From Lysobacter_I brunescens (GTDB lineage: Bacteria; Pseudomonadota; Gammaproteobacteria; Xanthomonadales; Xanthomonadaceae): 64,000 nt of DNA. Positions 26,870 to 36,119 of the stretch are shown piece after piece. The notes under the pieces are model-generated. The model did no database searches and was not told the origin of the DNA. It saw only the letters and a list, made by a program, of their open reading frames with translations. The position numbers and the translations under genes are program-made. Location: the NCBI RefSeq assembly GCF_042677005.1, contig NZ_JBHTIF010000001.1:744001-808000 (forward strand), given 5' to 3'. Within the stretch, counting starts at the first letter, position 1. Each line of letters starts with the position of its first letter.

Positions 26870-27574
26870 ATGGCGGTGATCGAACACGCCTACGAGGACA
26901 GCGCGGTGCTGGCCGAGGCGGTGGCCGCGCGCCTGCGCCAGGCCTGCGCGAGCGCGCTGGCCCATCGTGGTCATGCGCTGCTGTGCCTGGCCGGCGGACG
27001 CACGCCGTTCCCGGCCTATCGGCAGCTGGCCGCGAGCGAGGGCATCGACTGGGAGGACATCGCGATCGTTCCGGGCGACGACCGCTGCGTGCCCTGGGAC
27101 CATGCGGCGAGCAATGTCGCGTCGCTGCGAAACGCATTCGCCGAGGCCCAAGGCGTGCGCATCGGTGCGCTGACCACGCCCGACGGTGATCCCGGCGCCT
27201 CGCTGCAGCATGCACGCACGATGCTCAGCCGCCACGCCGACACCTTCGACGCGGTGGTGCTGGGCATGGGCGAGGACGCGCACACCGCCTCGCTGTTCCC
27301 CGGCGCACGCGGCTTGCCGGCGGCACTGTCGCCGGCCTCGCGCGAGGACGCCTTCCTGATCCATCCCGAGCCGCTGCCGCCGGAAGCACCGTACCCGCGC
27401 ATCACGCTGGGCCTGGCACGGCTGCTGCGCACGCGCTCGATCCACCTGATCGTCACCGGCCCGCGCAAGCGCGAAGTGCTGCGCGAGGCGATGGCCGCCA
27501 ACGACCCGCTGCGCCATCCCGTCGCCGCCGTGCTGCGCGCAGCGCGTGACGTGCATGTGCACTGGAGTCCGTGA
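26870..27574 (+). CDS. pgl: 6-phosphogluconolactonase
   Basis: 234 residues from the ATG at 26870, which has a perfect GGAGGG eight bases upstream; an ATG at 26795 is in frame but lacks this. Family features include LCLAGGRTPFPAYRQL near the N-terminus, VPGDDRCVP and GMGEDAHTASLFPG. It hydrolyses the lactone made by Zwf to 6-phosphogluconate. It is followed by a 244-bp gap with a palindromic element before edd. Confidence 0.94.
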   Translation: MAVIEHAYEDSAVLAEAVAARLRQACASALAHRGHALLCLAGGRTPFPAYRQLAASEGIDWEDIAIVPGDDRCVPWDHAASNVASLRNAFAEAQGVRIGALTTPDGDPGASLQHARTMLSRHADTFDAVVLGMGEDAHTASLFPGARGLPAALSPASREDAFLIHPEPLPPEAPYPRITLGLARLLRTRSIHLIVTGPRKREVLREAMAANDPLRHPVAAVLRAARDVHVHWSP

Positions 27575-27600
27575 TGCAGCGTGTTGACGTGTTGCAAGAG

Positions 27601-27774
27601 CAAATCCCCCCTGCCCCCCTTTTGCAAAGGGGGGGAACAGCACGTCTCCATGACGTGGCGCCTGATGCGGCAACAGGCACGCGTCAACGATCAGCATCCC
27701 TTCGTGCAACCGGAGGTCATACCCCCTTTGAAAAAGGGGGTCGACCGGCGCGCAGCGACGGGCGGGGGGATTTG
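27601..27774. repeat. Composite palindromic element between pgl and edd
   Basis: The outer arms CAAATCCCCCCTGCCC (27601-27616) and GGGCGGGGGGATTTG (27760-27774) are inverted copies. Inside each end sits a second hairpin: CCCCCCTTTTGCAAAGGGGG (from 27614) and ACCCCCTTTGAAAAAGGGGG (from 27721). About 85 bp of ordinary sequence lie between them. This arrangement resembles paired REP (BIME-like) or miniature elements; no transposase or target duplication is visible. It splits the zwf-pgl from the edd-eda half of the pathway. Confidence 0.75.
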
Positions 27775-27818
27775 CGCGACCATGACATGCGCATCGGCGC
27801 AGATCGGACTCTCCACCC

Positions 27819-29669
27819 ATGAGCCTGCACCCCGTCACCGAGCGCGTCACCGCGCGCATCGCCGAGCGCAGCGCGAAGCTGCGCAGCGCCTACCTCGCCC
27901 GCATCGATGCAGCCAGACCTTCAGGCCCCGCGCGCAAGGACCTCGGCTGCGGCAACCTCGCCCACGGCTTCGCCGCCTCCGGCGCGGACAAGCCGCAGCT
28001 GAAGGCGGGACACGCCGGGCACATCGGCATCGTCACCGCCTACAACGACATGCTCTCGGCCCACCAGCCGATGGAGCACTACCCCACCCTCATCCGCATG
28101 GCCGCGCGCAATGCCGGCGGATCGGCGCAGGTCGCCGGCGGCGTACCGGCGATGTGCGACGGCGTCACCCAGGGCCGCGCGGGCATGGAACTGTCGCTGT
28201 TCTCGCGCGATGTCGTGGCGCAGTCGACCGCGATCGCGCTCTCGCACGAGATGTTCGACGCCGCGCTGCTGCTTGGGGTCTGCGACAAGATCGTCCCGGG
28301 GCTGCTGATCGGCGCGCTGGCCTTCGGGCATGTGCCGACGATCTTCGTGCCTGCGGGGCCGATGCCGTCTGGCCTGCCGAACAAGGAGAAGGCGGCGGTG
28401 CGGCAGCGCTTCGCCGAGGGCAAGGCGACGAAGGAGGAGCTGCTCGAAGCGGAGTCGGCGTCCTACCACGGCGCGGGCACCTGCACCTTCTACGGCACGG
28501 CCAACTCCAACCAGATGCTGGTGGAGGTGATGGGCCTGCACATGCCGGGCACGGCGTTCGTGAACCCGAACACGCCGCTGCGCGATGCGCTGACCGTCGC
28601 GGCGGCTGAACAGGCGCTGCGGATCACGCACCTGACGAACGACTACCGGCCGATCGGCCGGGTCGTGGACGAGAAGGCGATCGTGAATGCGATGGTCGGG
28701 CTCGCCGCGACCGGCGGGTCGACCAACCACGCGATCCATCTGGTCGCGATTGCGAGAGCGGCGGGCCTGATCATCGACTGGGACGATCTGGACGAACTCT
28801 CAAGGCACACGCCGCTGCTGGTGCGGGTGTATCCCAACGGCAGCGCGGACGTGAACCACTTCCACGCGGCGGGCGGTCTGGGCTTCGTGATCCGCGAGCT
28901 GGTCGAGGCGGGCCTGATGCACCGGGACCTGCTTTGCGTGCACGGCGGCGACCTGCTGCGGCAGGCGAAGGTGCCGGAACTCGATGGCACGAAGCTGATC
29001 TGGAGCGAGGCACCGACGCAGTCGGGCGACACGACGATCCTGCGCGGGGTGCAGGAACCCTTCGATGCCGAAGGCGGACTCAGGCGACTGCAGGGCAACC
29101 TCGGCCGCGCGGTGGTGAAGGTCTCGGCCGTCGCGCCGGAGCATCGCCGCATCGAAGCGCGGGCGAAGGTGTTCGAGACCCAGGACGCGCTGCTGGCGGC
29201 GTTCAAGGCCGGACAGCTCGAAGGCGACTTCGTGGCGGTGGTCCGTGGCCAGGGCCCCCGCGCCAACGGCATGCCGGAGCTGCACAAGCTGACCCCGACG
29301 CTGTCGGTGCTGCAGGATCGCGGGCAGCGGGTCGCGCTGCTGACCGATGGAAGAATGTCCGGCGCCTCGGGCAAGGTGCTGGCGGCGATCCACGTGAGTC
29401 CGGAAGCCGCCTGCGGAGGCGCGATCGCGATGCTGCGCGAGGGCGACGTGATCGCGATCGACGCCGAGGCCGGCACGATGCAGGCGCTGGTCGACGAGGC
29501 CGAGTGGTCCGCGCGCGAACCCGCTCAACCCGATCTCGCCGCCAGCGCCCACGGCACCGGACGCGAACTGTTCGCCACCATGCGCCGCACCACGACCTCC
29601 GCCGAACGCGGCGCGTGCGCGCTGTTCGCAGACGCGTCGTTCGGCGATGACAAGGATCTGTGCGCATGA
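27819..29669 (+). CDS. edd: Phosphogluconate dehydratase
   Basis: 616 residues of the IlvD/Edd family. Iron-sulfur cluster cysteines are in VPAMCDG and LGVCDK, and the family signatures SYHGAGTCTFYGTANSN and DGRMSGASGK are intact. It dehydrates 6-phosphogluconate to KDPG, the first committed Entner-Doudoroff step. Its stop overlaps the start of eda (ATGA). Confidence 0.96.
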   Translation: MSLHPVTERVTARIAERSAKLRSAYLARIDAARPSGPARKDLGCGNLAHGFAASGADKPQLKAGHAGHIGIVTAYNDMLSAHQPMEHYPTLIRMAARNAGGSAQVAGGVPAMCDGVTQGRAGMELSLFSRDVVAQSTAIALSHEMFDAALLLGVCDKIVPGLLIGALAFGHVPTIFVPAGPMPSGLPNKEKAAVRQRFAEGKATKEELLEAESASYHGAGTCTFYGTANSNQMLVEVMGLHMPGTAFVNPNTPLRDALTVAAAEQALRITHLTNDYRPIGRVVDEKAIVNAMVGLAATGGSTNHAIHLVAIARAAGLIIDWDDLDELSRHTPLLVRVYPNGSADVNHFHAAGGLGFVIRELVEAGLMHRDLLCVHGGDLLRQAKVPELDGTKLIWSEAPTQSGDTTILRGVQEPFDAEGGLRRLQGNLGRAVVKVSAVAPEHRRIEARAKVFETQDALLAAFKAGQLEGDFVAVVRGQGPRANGMPELHKLTPTLSVLQDRGQRVALLTDGRMSGASGKVLAAIHVSPEAACGGAIAMLREGDVIAIDAEAGTMQALVDEAEWSAREPAQPDLAASAHGTGRELFATMRRTTTSAERGACALFADASFGDDKDLCA

Positions 29670-30295
29670 CGCCCGATCAGCTGCAGCGCATCGACGCCAT
29701 CCTGCGCGCCGCGCCGGTGGTGCCGGTGCTCGCCATCGACGATCTCGACGACGCCGTGCCACTGGCACACGCGCTCGTCGACGCGGGATTGCCCGTGCTC
29801 GAAATCACCCTGCGCACGCCGGTCGCACTCGACGCCATCCGCCGCATGCGTGAGGTGCCCGGCGCCATTGTCGGTGCCGGGACCGTGCTCAACGCGCACG
29901 ACCTCGCTGCGGTTGAAGCGGCAGGCGCGGCGTTCGCGATCTCGCCCGGCGCCACCGACGCGCTCTACGCCGCCGCGAAATCTTCAGCGATTCCCTTCCT
30001 GCCCGGCATCGCCACCGCCAGCGAACTGATGCGCGGTCTCGAACACGGCTGGATGCGCTTCAAGTTCTTTCCTGCCGAGGCCAGCGGCGGCATTGCGACG
30101 CTGAAGGGTTTCGCCGGCCCGTTCCCGCAGGTGAAGTTCTGTCCCACCGGCGGCATCGATGCCGCGAAGGCACCGGGTTATCGCGCGCTGCCCAACGTGC
30201 TTACCGTCGGCGGCTCGTGGATGGTACCTGCGGATGCGTTGAAGGCGAGGGACTGGGCGAGCATCGGGATGCTGGCAGCCGAAGCCGCACGCTGA
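29666..30295 (+). CDS. eda: KDPG aldolase (2-dehydro-3-deoxyphosphogluconate aldolase)
   Basis: 209 residues from the ATG at 29666, overlapping the edd stop; a GTG two codons earlier is less likely. Catalytic residues match the class I KDPG aldolases: Glu46 in LEITLRT, Thr73 in GAGTVL and the Schiff-base Lys133 in FKFFPAE. It splits KDPG into pyruvate and glyceraldehyde-3-phosphate. It is the last gene of the hexosaminidase-zwf-pgl-edd-eda group and ends before a palindrome and a terminator shared with the convergent receptor gene. Confidence 0.96.
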   Translation: MTPDQLQRIDAILRAAPVVPVLAIDDLDDAVPLAHALVDAGLPVLEITLRTPVALDAIRRMREVPGAIVGAGTVLNAHDLAAVEAAGAAFAISPGATDALYAAAKSSAIPFLPGIATASELMRGLEHGWMRFKFFPAEASGGIATLKGFAGPFPQVKFCPTGGIDAAKAPGYRALPNVLTVGGSWMVPADALKARDWASIGMLAAEAAR

Positions 30296-30335
30296 TCGTT
30301 GCGTTCGTCATTGGGCATGCACCTTGTCTAAGTGC

Positions 30336-30397
30336 GTCGCGACTTGCGTCGCTCCCACGGAAAAGCAGGCTTTTGCGGGAGCGGCACAAGTCGCGAC
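30336..30397. repeat. REP-like palindrome, family B copy 1
   Basis: GTCGCGACTTGCGTCGCTCC (from 30336) is inverted at its other end as GGGAGCGGCACAAGTCGCGAC (30377-30397, shown here only as family wording). It is the GTGGGAGCGACGCAAGTCGC type common in xanthomonads and pseudomonads. A second copy is at 42797-42860. It lies between convergent eda and the TonB receptor. Confidence 0.85.
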
Positions 30398-30431
30398 GGA
30401 CGCGTCGCAGATATTCCTTCAAGCCCCACAG

Positions 30432-30467
30432 AAAAGGCCCTTGGCGGCGGGGAACCGCGCAAGGGCC
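30432..30467 (-). terminator. Intrinsic terminator of the alpha-glucan TonB receptor
   Basis: GGCCCTT (30436-30442) pairs with AAGGGCC (30461-30467), with an inner GCGG/CCGC pairing. On the minus strand the hairpin is followed by TTTTC. It is 30 bp beyond the receptor stop. Confidence 0.75.
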
Positions 30468-30496
30468 AAGCGCTCGCCTGATTCTGGGGAGAGAGA

Positions 30497-33190
30497 TCAG
30501 AACCGGTAGTTGACACCGAACAGATACGTGCGGCCGTACTCGAAGTATTCGCGCGGCTGCAGATCGTTGCCGTTGAAGGACGAACGGAAGGGCTCGTTCT
30601 CCAGGTTGTTGACCTGCAGCAGCAGCGAGATGTCCTTGAGCGGACCGGACTGGAAGGTGTAGCCCAGCTGCACGTCGGTCACCGTCTCGCCCTCGAAGGT
30701 GCGCCGGGTGCGATCGCCACCGAAACCCTGCACCTCACCGACGAACTGCGAGCGATGGCGCTGGCTGACGCGCGTGCTGAAGCCGAAGCGCTCGTAGTAG
30801 GCGGTGATGTTGGAGACGTACTTGGACAAGCCAGGCAGCGGCTCGTTCGGGAACCCCGGACCCTGCGGCTGGATGTCGCTCTTGGTGTCGGAATAATTCG
30901 CCTGGATGCCGAAGCCCATCAGCGGCTCCCACAGGATGTCCAGCGGCAGCGAGATGTTGAACTCCCAACCCTTGATCGTGCCGCCCTCGCCGTTCTCGGG
31001 CTTGAAGGCATAGCCGATCGGGTCGGTCGGCGCGTTCGACGGGTACTGCGACGGCGGGAATTCGGTGACGTCGCGGATATCGAACAGGCTGGTCTGGTTG
31101 TAGATGTAGCTGCGCAGGTTCTTGTAGAAGTACGCGACGCCAACGTAGCCCTTGTTGTCGCCGAAATACTTCTCGTACGCCAGGTCGAGCGCATTGGCGC
31201 GCCACGGTTCCAGTTCGGGGTTGCCACTGTCCAGCTTCCACGTCGGCGCGATCGTGCCGTCGGGGCGACGATAGTTGAGGTCGTAGCTGACGTTGCCGTT
31301 GGCGCGCAGGTCGTCCATGCGCGGACGGGCCATCTGGCGGCTCGCGCCGAAACGCACCACCTGTTCCCAGGGCAGCTCGAACGACAGGTTCAGGCTCGGC
31401 AGGAAATCGGTGTAGGCAGCACCACCGGAGATGTCGGCGCCGAGGCCGTTGCCCGGATAGGTGCGGGCACCTTCCGAGGACTGGTCGACGGCGACCGCCT
31501 GGAAGCCGATGTTGCCCTTCACGCCGACCGATCCGATCGTGGTATCGATGTTGGCCTGCACGTAGGCGGTGGTGACCTGCTCGTTGACTTCCCAGTTCTT
31601 GTTGCTGATGTCGCTGTTGACGTTGGTGCGACGGGTGTAGAGCGTCTCGTAGGCGCGCAGGGCGTCGTAGCCGTAGATCGAGGGCACGCCGTAGGCATTG
31701 AACGCGGCGCTGCGGCTGATGCCGGTCGGCAGCGGCGCGGACACGCCGTCCGGGCAGGTCGGCGACACGCCGGCGAGGCAGGCGGTGATGTCGAGGAAGG
31801 CTTCGTTCGACGCGCGGCTCTTGGTGCGGTCGGTCAGGTTGGCGCCGAACTCCACGCTGCTGAACCAGCCTTCGTCGAAGCGGCGTTCGAGGTCGAAGCG
31901 CAGCGAGGTGAGGTTGTCGCGGACCTCGAAGTCCTTGATGTAACCGTCCTGGCCCCAGCCGCCGGCATCGCCGAGACGGAGGATGTTCGGATCGCCGTAG
32001 TCGTAGCCGAAGTCGAAGTCGTAATGGCCGTCGGAGTTGTAGCGCGCGTTGAGCGTGTCGCGCGGCAGGCCCGGGCCGACGCCGGCGTAGGTTTCGAGAA
32101 TGCGTTCCTCGCGCTTGGCGCGGGAGTTGCTGATGTCGGCGACGGCGGTCCAGTGCTCGCCGAGCTCCAGCTGGTGGCGCCAGCCGATGGCGAACAGTTC
32201 GTCGTAGGCTGCGTTGAAGTCGTTGCGGATCACCGGGTTGATGCCGGTGAAATTGGAATTGGCCGGGGTGCTGCCGGGCAAGGTGGTGCCGCCGAAGGCC
32301 GCGCCGAATTCCATGCCGCGCTTGTTCTCTTCCTTGTCGAACTTGGAATAGAACACGTCGAGGACCATGTGGTACTCGTCGCTGGGCTTGTATTCGAGCA
32401 CGCCCATCAGGCCGTCGCGCTCGTTGTCGTTCTCCAGGTCGTAGAGCTTGCCGCCGCCGAAGATGCCGTTGCCGTCATAGCCCCAGGCATCGCCGAACTG
32501 CTTGCTCTGGCCGGGATTGTTCAGATGGGCGTAGCCCAGCGCCAGACCGATCGTGTTGTCGGCGAACTGGTCGATGTAGGAGACGCTGGCGCGATAGCCG
32601 TTCTCCTTCTCGTCGCCGACCTTGTTCATGTCGCCACGCACGTTGACCGCGAACGCCTGCTTGCCGAAGGCCAGCGGGCGGACGGTGCGCAGGTCGACGG
32701 TGCCGGACAGGCCCTGGCCGACGAGCTGCGCATCCGAGGTCTTGTAGACGAGCACCTGGTTGACGAGTTCGGACGGGTACTGGTCGAACTCGACGCCACG
32801 GTTGTTGCCCAGGCTCACCTGCTCGCGCCCGTTGAGCGTGGTGGTGGAGAAATCGCCGGCGAAACCGCGGATGTTGATTTCCTGCGGTCGGCCGCCGAAG
32901 CGCTGCGCGGTCAGGCCTGGCAGGCGTGCGAGCGAATCCGCGATGGAGGTGTCCGGCAGCTTGCCGATGTCTTCCGACGAGACCGCTTCGACGATCGAGG
33001 TCGATTCCCGCTTGGTCTGCGTCGAGGCTTCGATGCTGCGGCGGATGCCGACCACACGGACTGTATCGAGTTCATCGGCGTTGTCCGCCGTTTCCTGCGC
33101 CGGCGCCGCTTGCGCGTACGCGCCATTGGCCAGCATCAGCGCGGCTGACGCCAGCGCCATGCTCAGCAGGTTTCGCTTCAAAGGCTGCAT
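30497..33190 (-). CDS. TonB-dependent receptor, probable maltooligosaccharide uptake
   Basis: 897 residues from the ATG at 33190, with GGAGGGGAGCA directly upstream; the frame is open further upstream but across the promoter region. Signal peptide ends near ANGAYAQ (about 27); the plug domain carries DTVRVVGIRRSIEAS and EDIGKLPDTSIADSLARLPG; the barrel ends in the aromatic LFGVNYRF. Divergent from an exported GH13 amylase, with a shared operator at 33331, it is the outer-membrane importer of the alpha-glucan locus (inference from context). Confidence 0.92.
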   Translation of the reverse strand: MQPLKRNLLSMALASAALMLANGAYAQAAPAQETADNADELDTVRVVGIRRSIEASTQTKRESTSIVEAVSSEDIGKLPDTSIADSLARLPGLTAQRFGGRPQEINIRGFAGDFSTTTLNGREQVSLGNNRGVEFDQYPSELVNQVLVYKTSDAQLVGQGLSGTVDLRTVRPLAFGKQAFAVNVRGDMNKVGDEKENGYRASVSYIDQFADNTIGLALGYAHLNNPGQSKQFGDAWGYDGNGIFGGGKLYDLENDNERDGLMGVLEYKPSDEYHMVLDVFYSKFDKEENKRGMEFGAAFGGTTLPGSTPANSNFTGINPVIRNDFNAAYDELFAIGWRHQLELGEHWTAVADISNSRAKREERILETYAGVGPGLPRDTLNARYNSDGHYDFDFGYDYGDPNILRLGDAGGWGQDGYIKDFEVRDNLTSLRFDLERRFDEGWFSSVEFGANLTDRTKSRASNEAFLDITACLAGVSPTCPDGVSAPLPTGISRSAAFNAYGVPSIYGYDALRAYETLYTRRTNVNSDISNKNWEVNEQVTTAYVQANIDTTIGSVGVKGNIGFQAVAVDQSSEGARTYPGNGLGADISGGAAYTDFLPSLNLSFELPWEQVVRFGASRQMARPRMDDLRANGNVSYDLNYRRPDGTIAPTWKLDSGNPELEPWRANALDLAYEKYFGDNKGYVGVAYFYKNLRSYIYNQTSLFDIRDVTEFPPSQYPSNAPTDPIGYAFKPENGEGGTIKGWEFNISLPLDILWEPLMGFGIQANYSDTKSDIQPQGPGFPNEPLPGLSKYVSNITAYYERFGFSTRVSQRHRSQFVGEVQGFGGDRTRRTFEGETVTDVQLGYTFQSGPLKDISLLLQVNNLENEPFRSSFNGNDLQPREYFEYGRTYLFGVNYRF

Positions 33191-33330
33191 TGCTCCCCTC
33201 CACTGCGGCTGGAGTTTGTATGCCGTCCGGCCGCGCGTGGCGCAGCCCGGGTCACGGTCACGTCCGGCGTCCAGTCCTTCGCCGGCGTGCAGGGCGATGG
33301 TAGTCCGGGCCTGCGCCATGCAACCGCGCC

Positions 33331-33344
33331 TGCATACGTATTCA
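33331..33344. promoter_or_regulatory. Alpha-glucan operator 1, TGCATACGTATTCA
   Basis: A 14-bp dyad with one mismatched pair, centred on CG as LacI operators are. It lies between the TonB receptor (start 33190, minus) and the GH13 amylase (start 33429, plus). Two related sites are at 41055 and 44514; the LacI gene at 36120 is the probable owner. Confidence 0.75.
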
Positions 33345-33428
33345 TCCAGAAATCCGCACGAATCAGGGGCTTCCAGGCATGCCGACGGTGGAATAGTGCG
33401 CGCAGCCCCGTGACGATCAGGACGCCCG

Positions 33429-36071
33429 ATGCCTCGTTTCCGTGACGCATGCCTCCGCGCGCGATGGCGGTCGTCCGCCGATCGTGCACTGCAGCACGCG
33501 GCCCTCGCCGCCGTGCTGGCGTGGGCGCCAGCCAGCCTGGCCTCCACCGCGGACACACCGGACGACTGGCGCGACCAGGTCATCTATTTCGCGATGATCG
33601 ACCGCTTCGATGACGGCGATGCGCGCAACAACGACCAGGGCGCGGGCGAATACGATCCGCGCGACCGTCGTCGCTTCAGCGGCGGCGATCTCGCCGGATT
33701 GACGCGACGCCTCGACTACATCGCCGGACTCGGCGCGACCGCGGTGTGGATCACGCCGCCGGTCGCGAACCAGTGGTGGAACGACAAGGCGCAGTACGGC
33801 GGCTACCACGGCTACTGGACGCGGGACTTCGCCCAAGTCGATGCGCACTTCGGCACGCGCGCGTCCTACCGGGCTTTCGCCGACGCGCTGCATGGACGCG
33901 GCATGCGACTGGTGCAGGACATCGTCGTCAACCACACCGCCGACTACTTCGGCTACGACGGCGCCTACGACGCCGCGCATCCGGAACGCGGCTTCGTGCT
34001 GCGCCCGGAGCGCGACGGACGTAGCGCGCCAGGCCCGGCGCCGTTCGATCGCAACGATGCGCGCGATCCGGCGCAGCGCGCCGACGGCGTCTACCACTGG
34101 ACACCGACGATCCGCGATTTCCGCGAACGCTGGCAGGAACTGGACTGGCAACTCGCCGACCTCGACGACCTCAACACCGAACATCCCGAGGTGCGCCGCG
34201 CGCTGCGCAAGGCCTACGGCGACTGGATCCGAGACATCGGCGTCGATGCCTTCCGCGTCGATACCGCGTTCTATGTGCCGCCGGACTTCTTCGACGATTT
34301 CCTGCATGCGGACGATCCGCAGGCGCCGGGCGTATCGAAGGTCGCCGCCGGATCGGGCATCGGCGACTTCCATGTCTTCGGCGAAGGCTTCGGCGTGGAC
34401 AGGCCGTTCGACAATGCCATGGCACGCAAGATCGACGGCTACATGCGCGATGCCGGTGGCAGGCCGCTGCTGCCGGGCATGATCAACTTCCCGCTGTACG
34501 GCACGCTGGGCGACGTGTTCGCGCGCGGCCACGCACCTGACGAGCTGCGCCACCGCATCGAGGACATGATGCGCACGCATGCCGATCCCTGGCGGATGCC
34601 GACCTTCGTCGACAACCACGACGTCGATCGATTCCTGTCCGGCGGCGATGAGGCGGGGCTGAAGCAGGCGCTGCTGTCGATCCTGACCCTGCCCGGCATC
34701 CCGACGCTCTACTACGGCACCGAGCAGGGCTTCCGCGAACAGCGCGCCGCGATGTTCGCGGGCGGACATGGCTCGGGCGGACGCGACCATTTCGACACCG
34801 ACGCGCCGCTGTACCGCTGGCTGCAGCAGGCGATCGCGCTGCGTCGCGGCGACCGCGTGTTCTCGCGCGGCACGCCAAACGTGCTCGACGCGAATCCGGC
34901 CGCGCCCGGCGCGATCGCCTGGCGCATGGGTCACGCGGGACGCAGCGCGCTCGTCGTGCTCAACAGCGCGTCGCGGCCGCAGCTGCTCGACGCACTCGAC
35001 ACCGGCCTGCCGCCCGGCACGACGCTGCAGCCGCTGTTCGCGATCGAGGGTGATGCGCCAGCGCTGCAGGTCGACCGTGATGGCCGCGTGACGCTGGTGC
35101 TGCCGCCACGCGCCGGCTTCGTCTGGCGTGCCGGACCTGTTGCGCAGCCCGCGCAGGCACCGGGCGATGCGGACCTGCGCATCGACGCCGATGCGCCCGC
35201 GCGCAGCGAAGGCGACCTGCCGATCTCCGGCCACGCGCCGGGCCTGTCGCAGGTGCAGCTGGTGGTCGACGGCGATCTCGCCTCGGCGCGCACGGTCGCC
35301 GTCGATCCGGACGGCCGCTGGCGCGCCACGCTGCGCACCGACGACATGCTCGACCCGGCGATTCCGCATCGCGTGGTCGCGCGCGATCCCGCCAGCAGGC
35401 GCGTGTCGGCGGCGCATCGCTTCATGGTCGCGCGGCAGTGGACGCGCGTCGCGGCCGTCGACGATCCGCTCGACGATGACCACGGCCCGACCGGCCGCTA
35501 CACCTATCCCGACGATCCCGGCTGGCGCGGCCCGCGTCCGGCGGACCTGCGCGGCGCGACGCTGTGGACTTCGGGCGGTGCGCTGCGCATCGAGCTGCGC
35601 ATGCGTGCGCTGGTCGCCGACTGGAATCCGGCGAACGGCTTCGACCATGTCGCCTTCACCCTCTTCCTGCGCCTGCCCGGCCGCAAGGACGGCGCGACTG
35701 TGCTGCCGCAGCAGTCGGCGCGCATGCCGGACGGCGACCGCTGGCAGCTGCGCCTGCGCGCGCATGGCTGGTCGAACGCGCTGTTCGCGGCCGACGACGC
35801 CGATGCGCAGCGCGAAGGCCGCAACCTCGGCGAGAGCGCGCGCATCGAGGTCGATCGCACGGCGGGCACGGTCACCTTCACCTTGCCCGCGCGGGCTCTG
35901 GGCCATCCGACCTCGCTCGACGGCCTCGCGGTCTACGCCACGACCTGGGACTACGACGGCGGCTACCGGGCGCTGGGCGAGACCGCCGGGCCGCATCGCT
36001 TTGGCGGCGGCGCGGCGGACGGGCCGAAGGTGATGGACGATCTGTGGCTGGTGGCCGGCGCAGCGCGCTGA
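33429..36071 (+). CDS. Exported GH13 alpha-amylase with glucodextranase-type C-terminal module
   Basis: 880 residues. An N-terminal signal sequence (about 1-39, cleavage after ASLAS) precedes the GH13 barrel. Catalytic residues are Asp278 in FRVDTAF, Glu319 in FGEGFG and Asp398 in DNHDVD. After the barrel (about 35-560) a linker domain leads to a region from about 660 to 880 that looks like the C-terminal domain of glucodextranases, seen as WTRVAAVDDPLDDDHGPTG and the final DDLWLVA. Such proteins hydrolyse alpha-1,4-glucans outside the cytoplasm; exact product profile cannot be read from sequence. It is divergent from the TonB receptor and followed by the LacI gene after 48 bp. Confidence 0.9.
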   Translation: MPRFRDACLRARWRSSADRALQHAALAAVLAWAPASLASTADTPDDWRDQVIYFAMIDRFDDGDARNNDQGAGEYDPRDRRRFSGGDLAGLTRRLDYIAGLGATAVWITPPVANQWWNDKAQYGGYHGYWTRDFAQVDAHFGTRASYRAFADALHGRGMRLVQDIVVNHTADYFGYDGAYDAAHPERGFVLRPERDGRSAPGPAPFDRNDARDPAQRADGVYHWTPTIRDFRERWQELDWQLADLDDLNTEHPEVRRALRKAYGDWIRDIGVDAFRVDTAFYVPPDFFDDFLHADDPQAPGVSKVAAGSGIGDFHVFGEGFGVDRPFDNAMARKIDGYMRDAGGRPLLPGMINFPLYGTLGDVFARGHAPDELRHRIEDMMRTHADPWRMPTFVDNHDVDRFLSGGDEAGLKQALLSILTLPGIPTLYYGTEQGFREQRAAMFAGGHGSGGRDHFDTDAPLYRWLQQAIALRRGDRVFSRGTPNVLDANPAAPGAIAWRMGHAGRSALVVLNSASRPQLLDALDTGLPPGTTLQPLFAIEGDAPALQVDRDGRVTLVLPPRAGFVWRAGPVAQPAQAPGDADLRIDADAPARSEGDLPISGHAPGLSQVQLVVDGDLASARTVAVDPDGRWRATLRTDDMLDPAIPHRVVARDPASRRVSAAHRFMVARQWTRVAAVDDPLDDDHGPTGRYTYPDDPGWRGPRPADLRGATLWTSGGALRIELRMRALVADWNPANGFDHVAFTLFLRLPGRKDGATVLPQQSARMPDGDRWQLRLRAHGWSNALFAADDADAQREGRNLGESARIEVDRTAGTVTFTLPARALGHPTSLDGLAVYATTWDYDGGYRALGETAGPHRFGGGAADGPKVMDDLWLVAGAAR

Positions 36072-36119
36072 GCCGCGACAGGCGACGTACACTCCCATCG
36101 AGCCACCCACGGATCCGAC

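Noticed and set aside
27571..27822. Short open frame between pgl and edd
   Set aside because: It passes through the palindromic element and has no ribosome-binding site or coding character.
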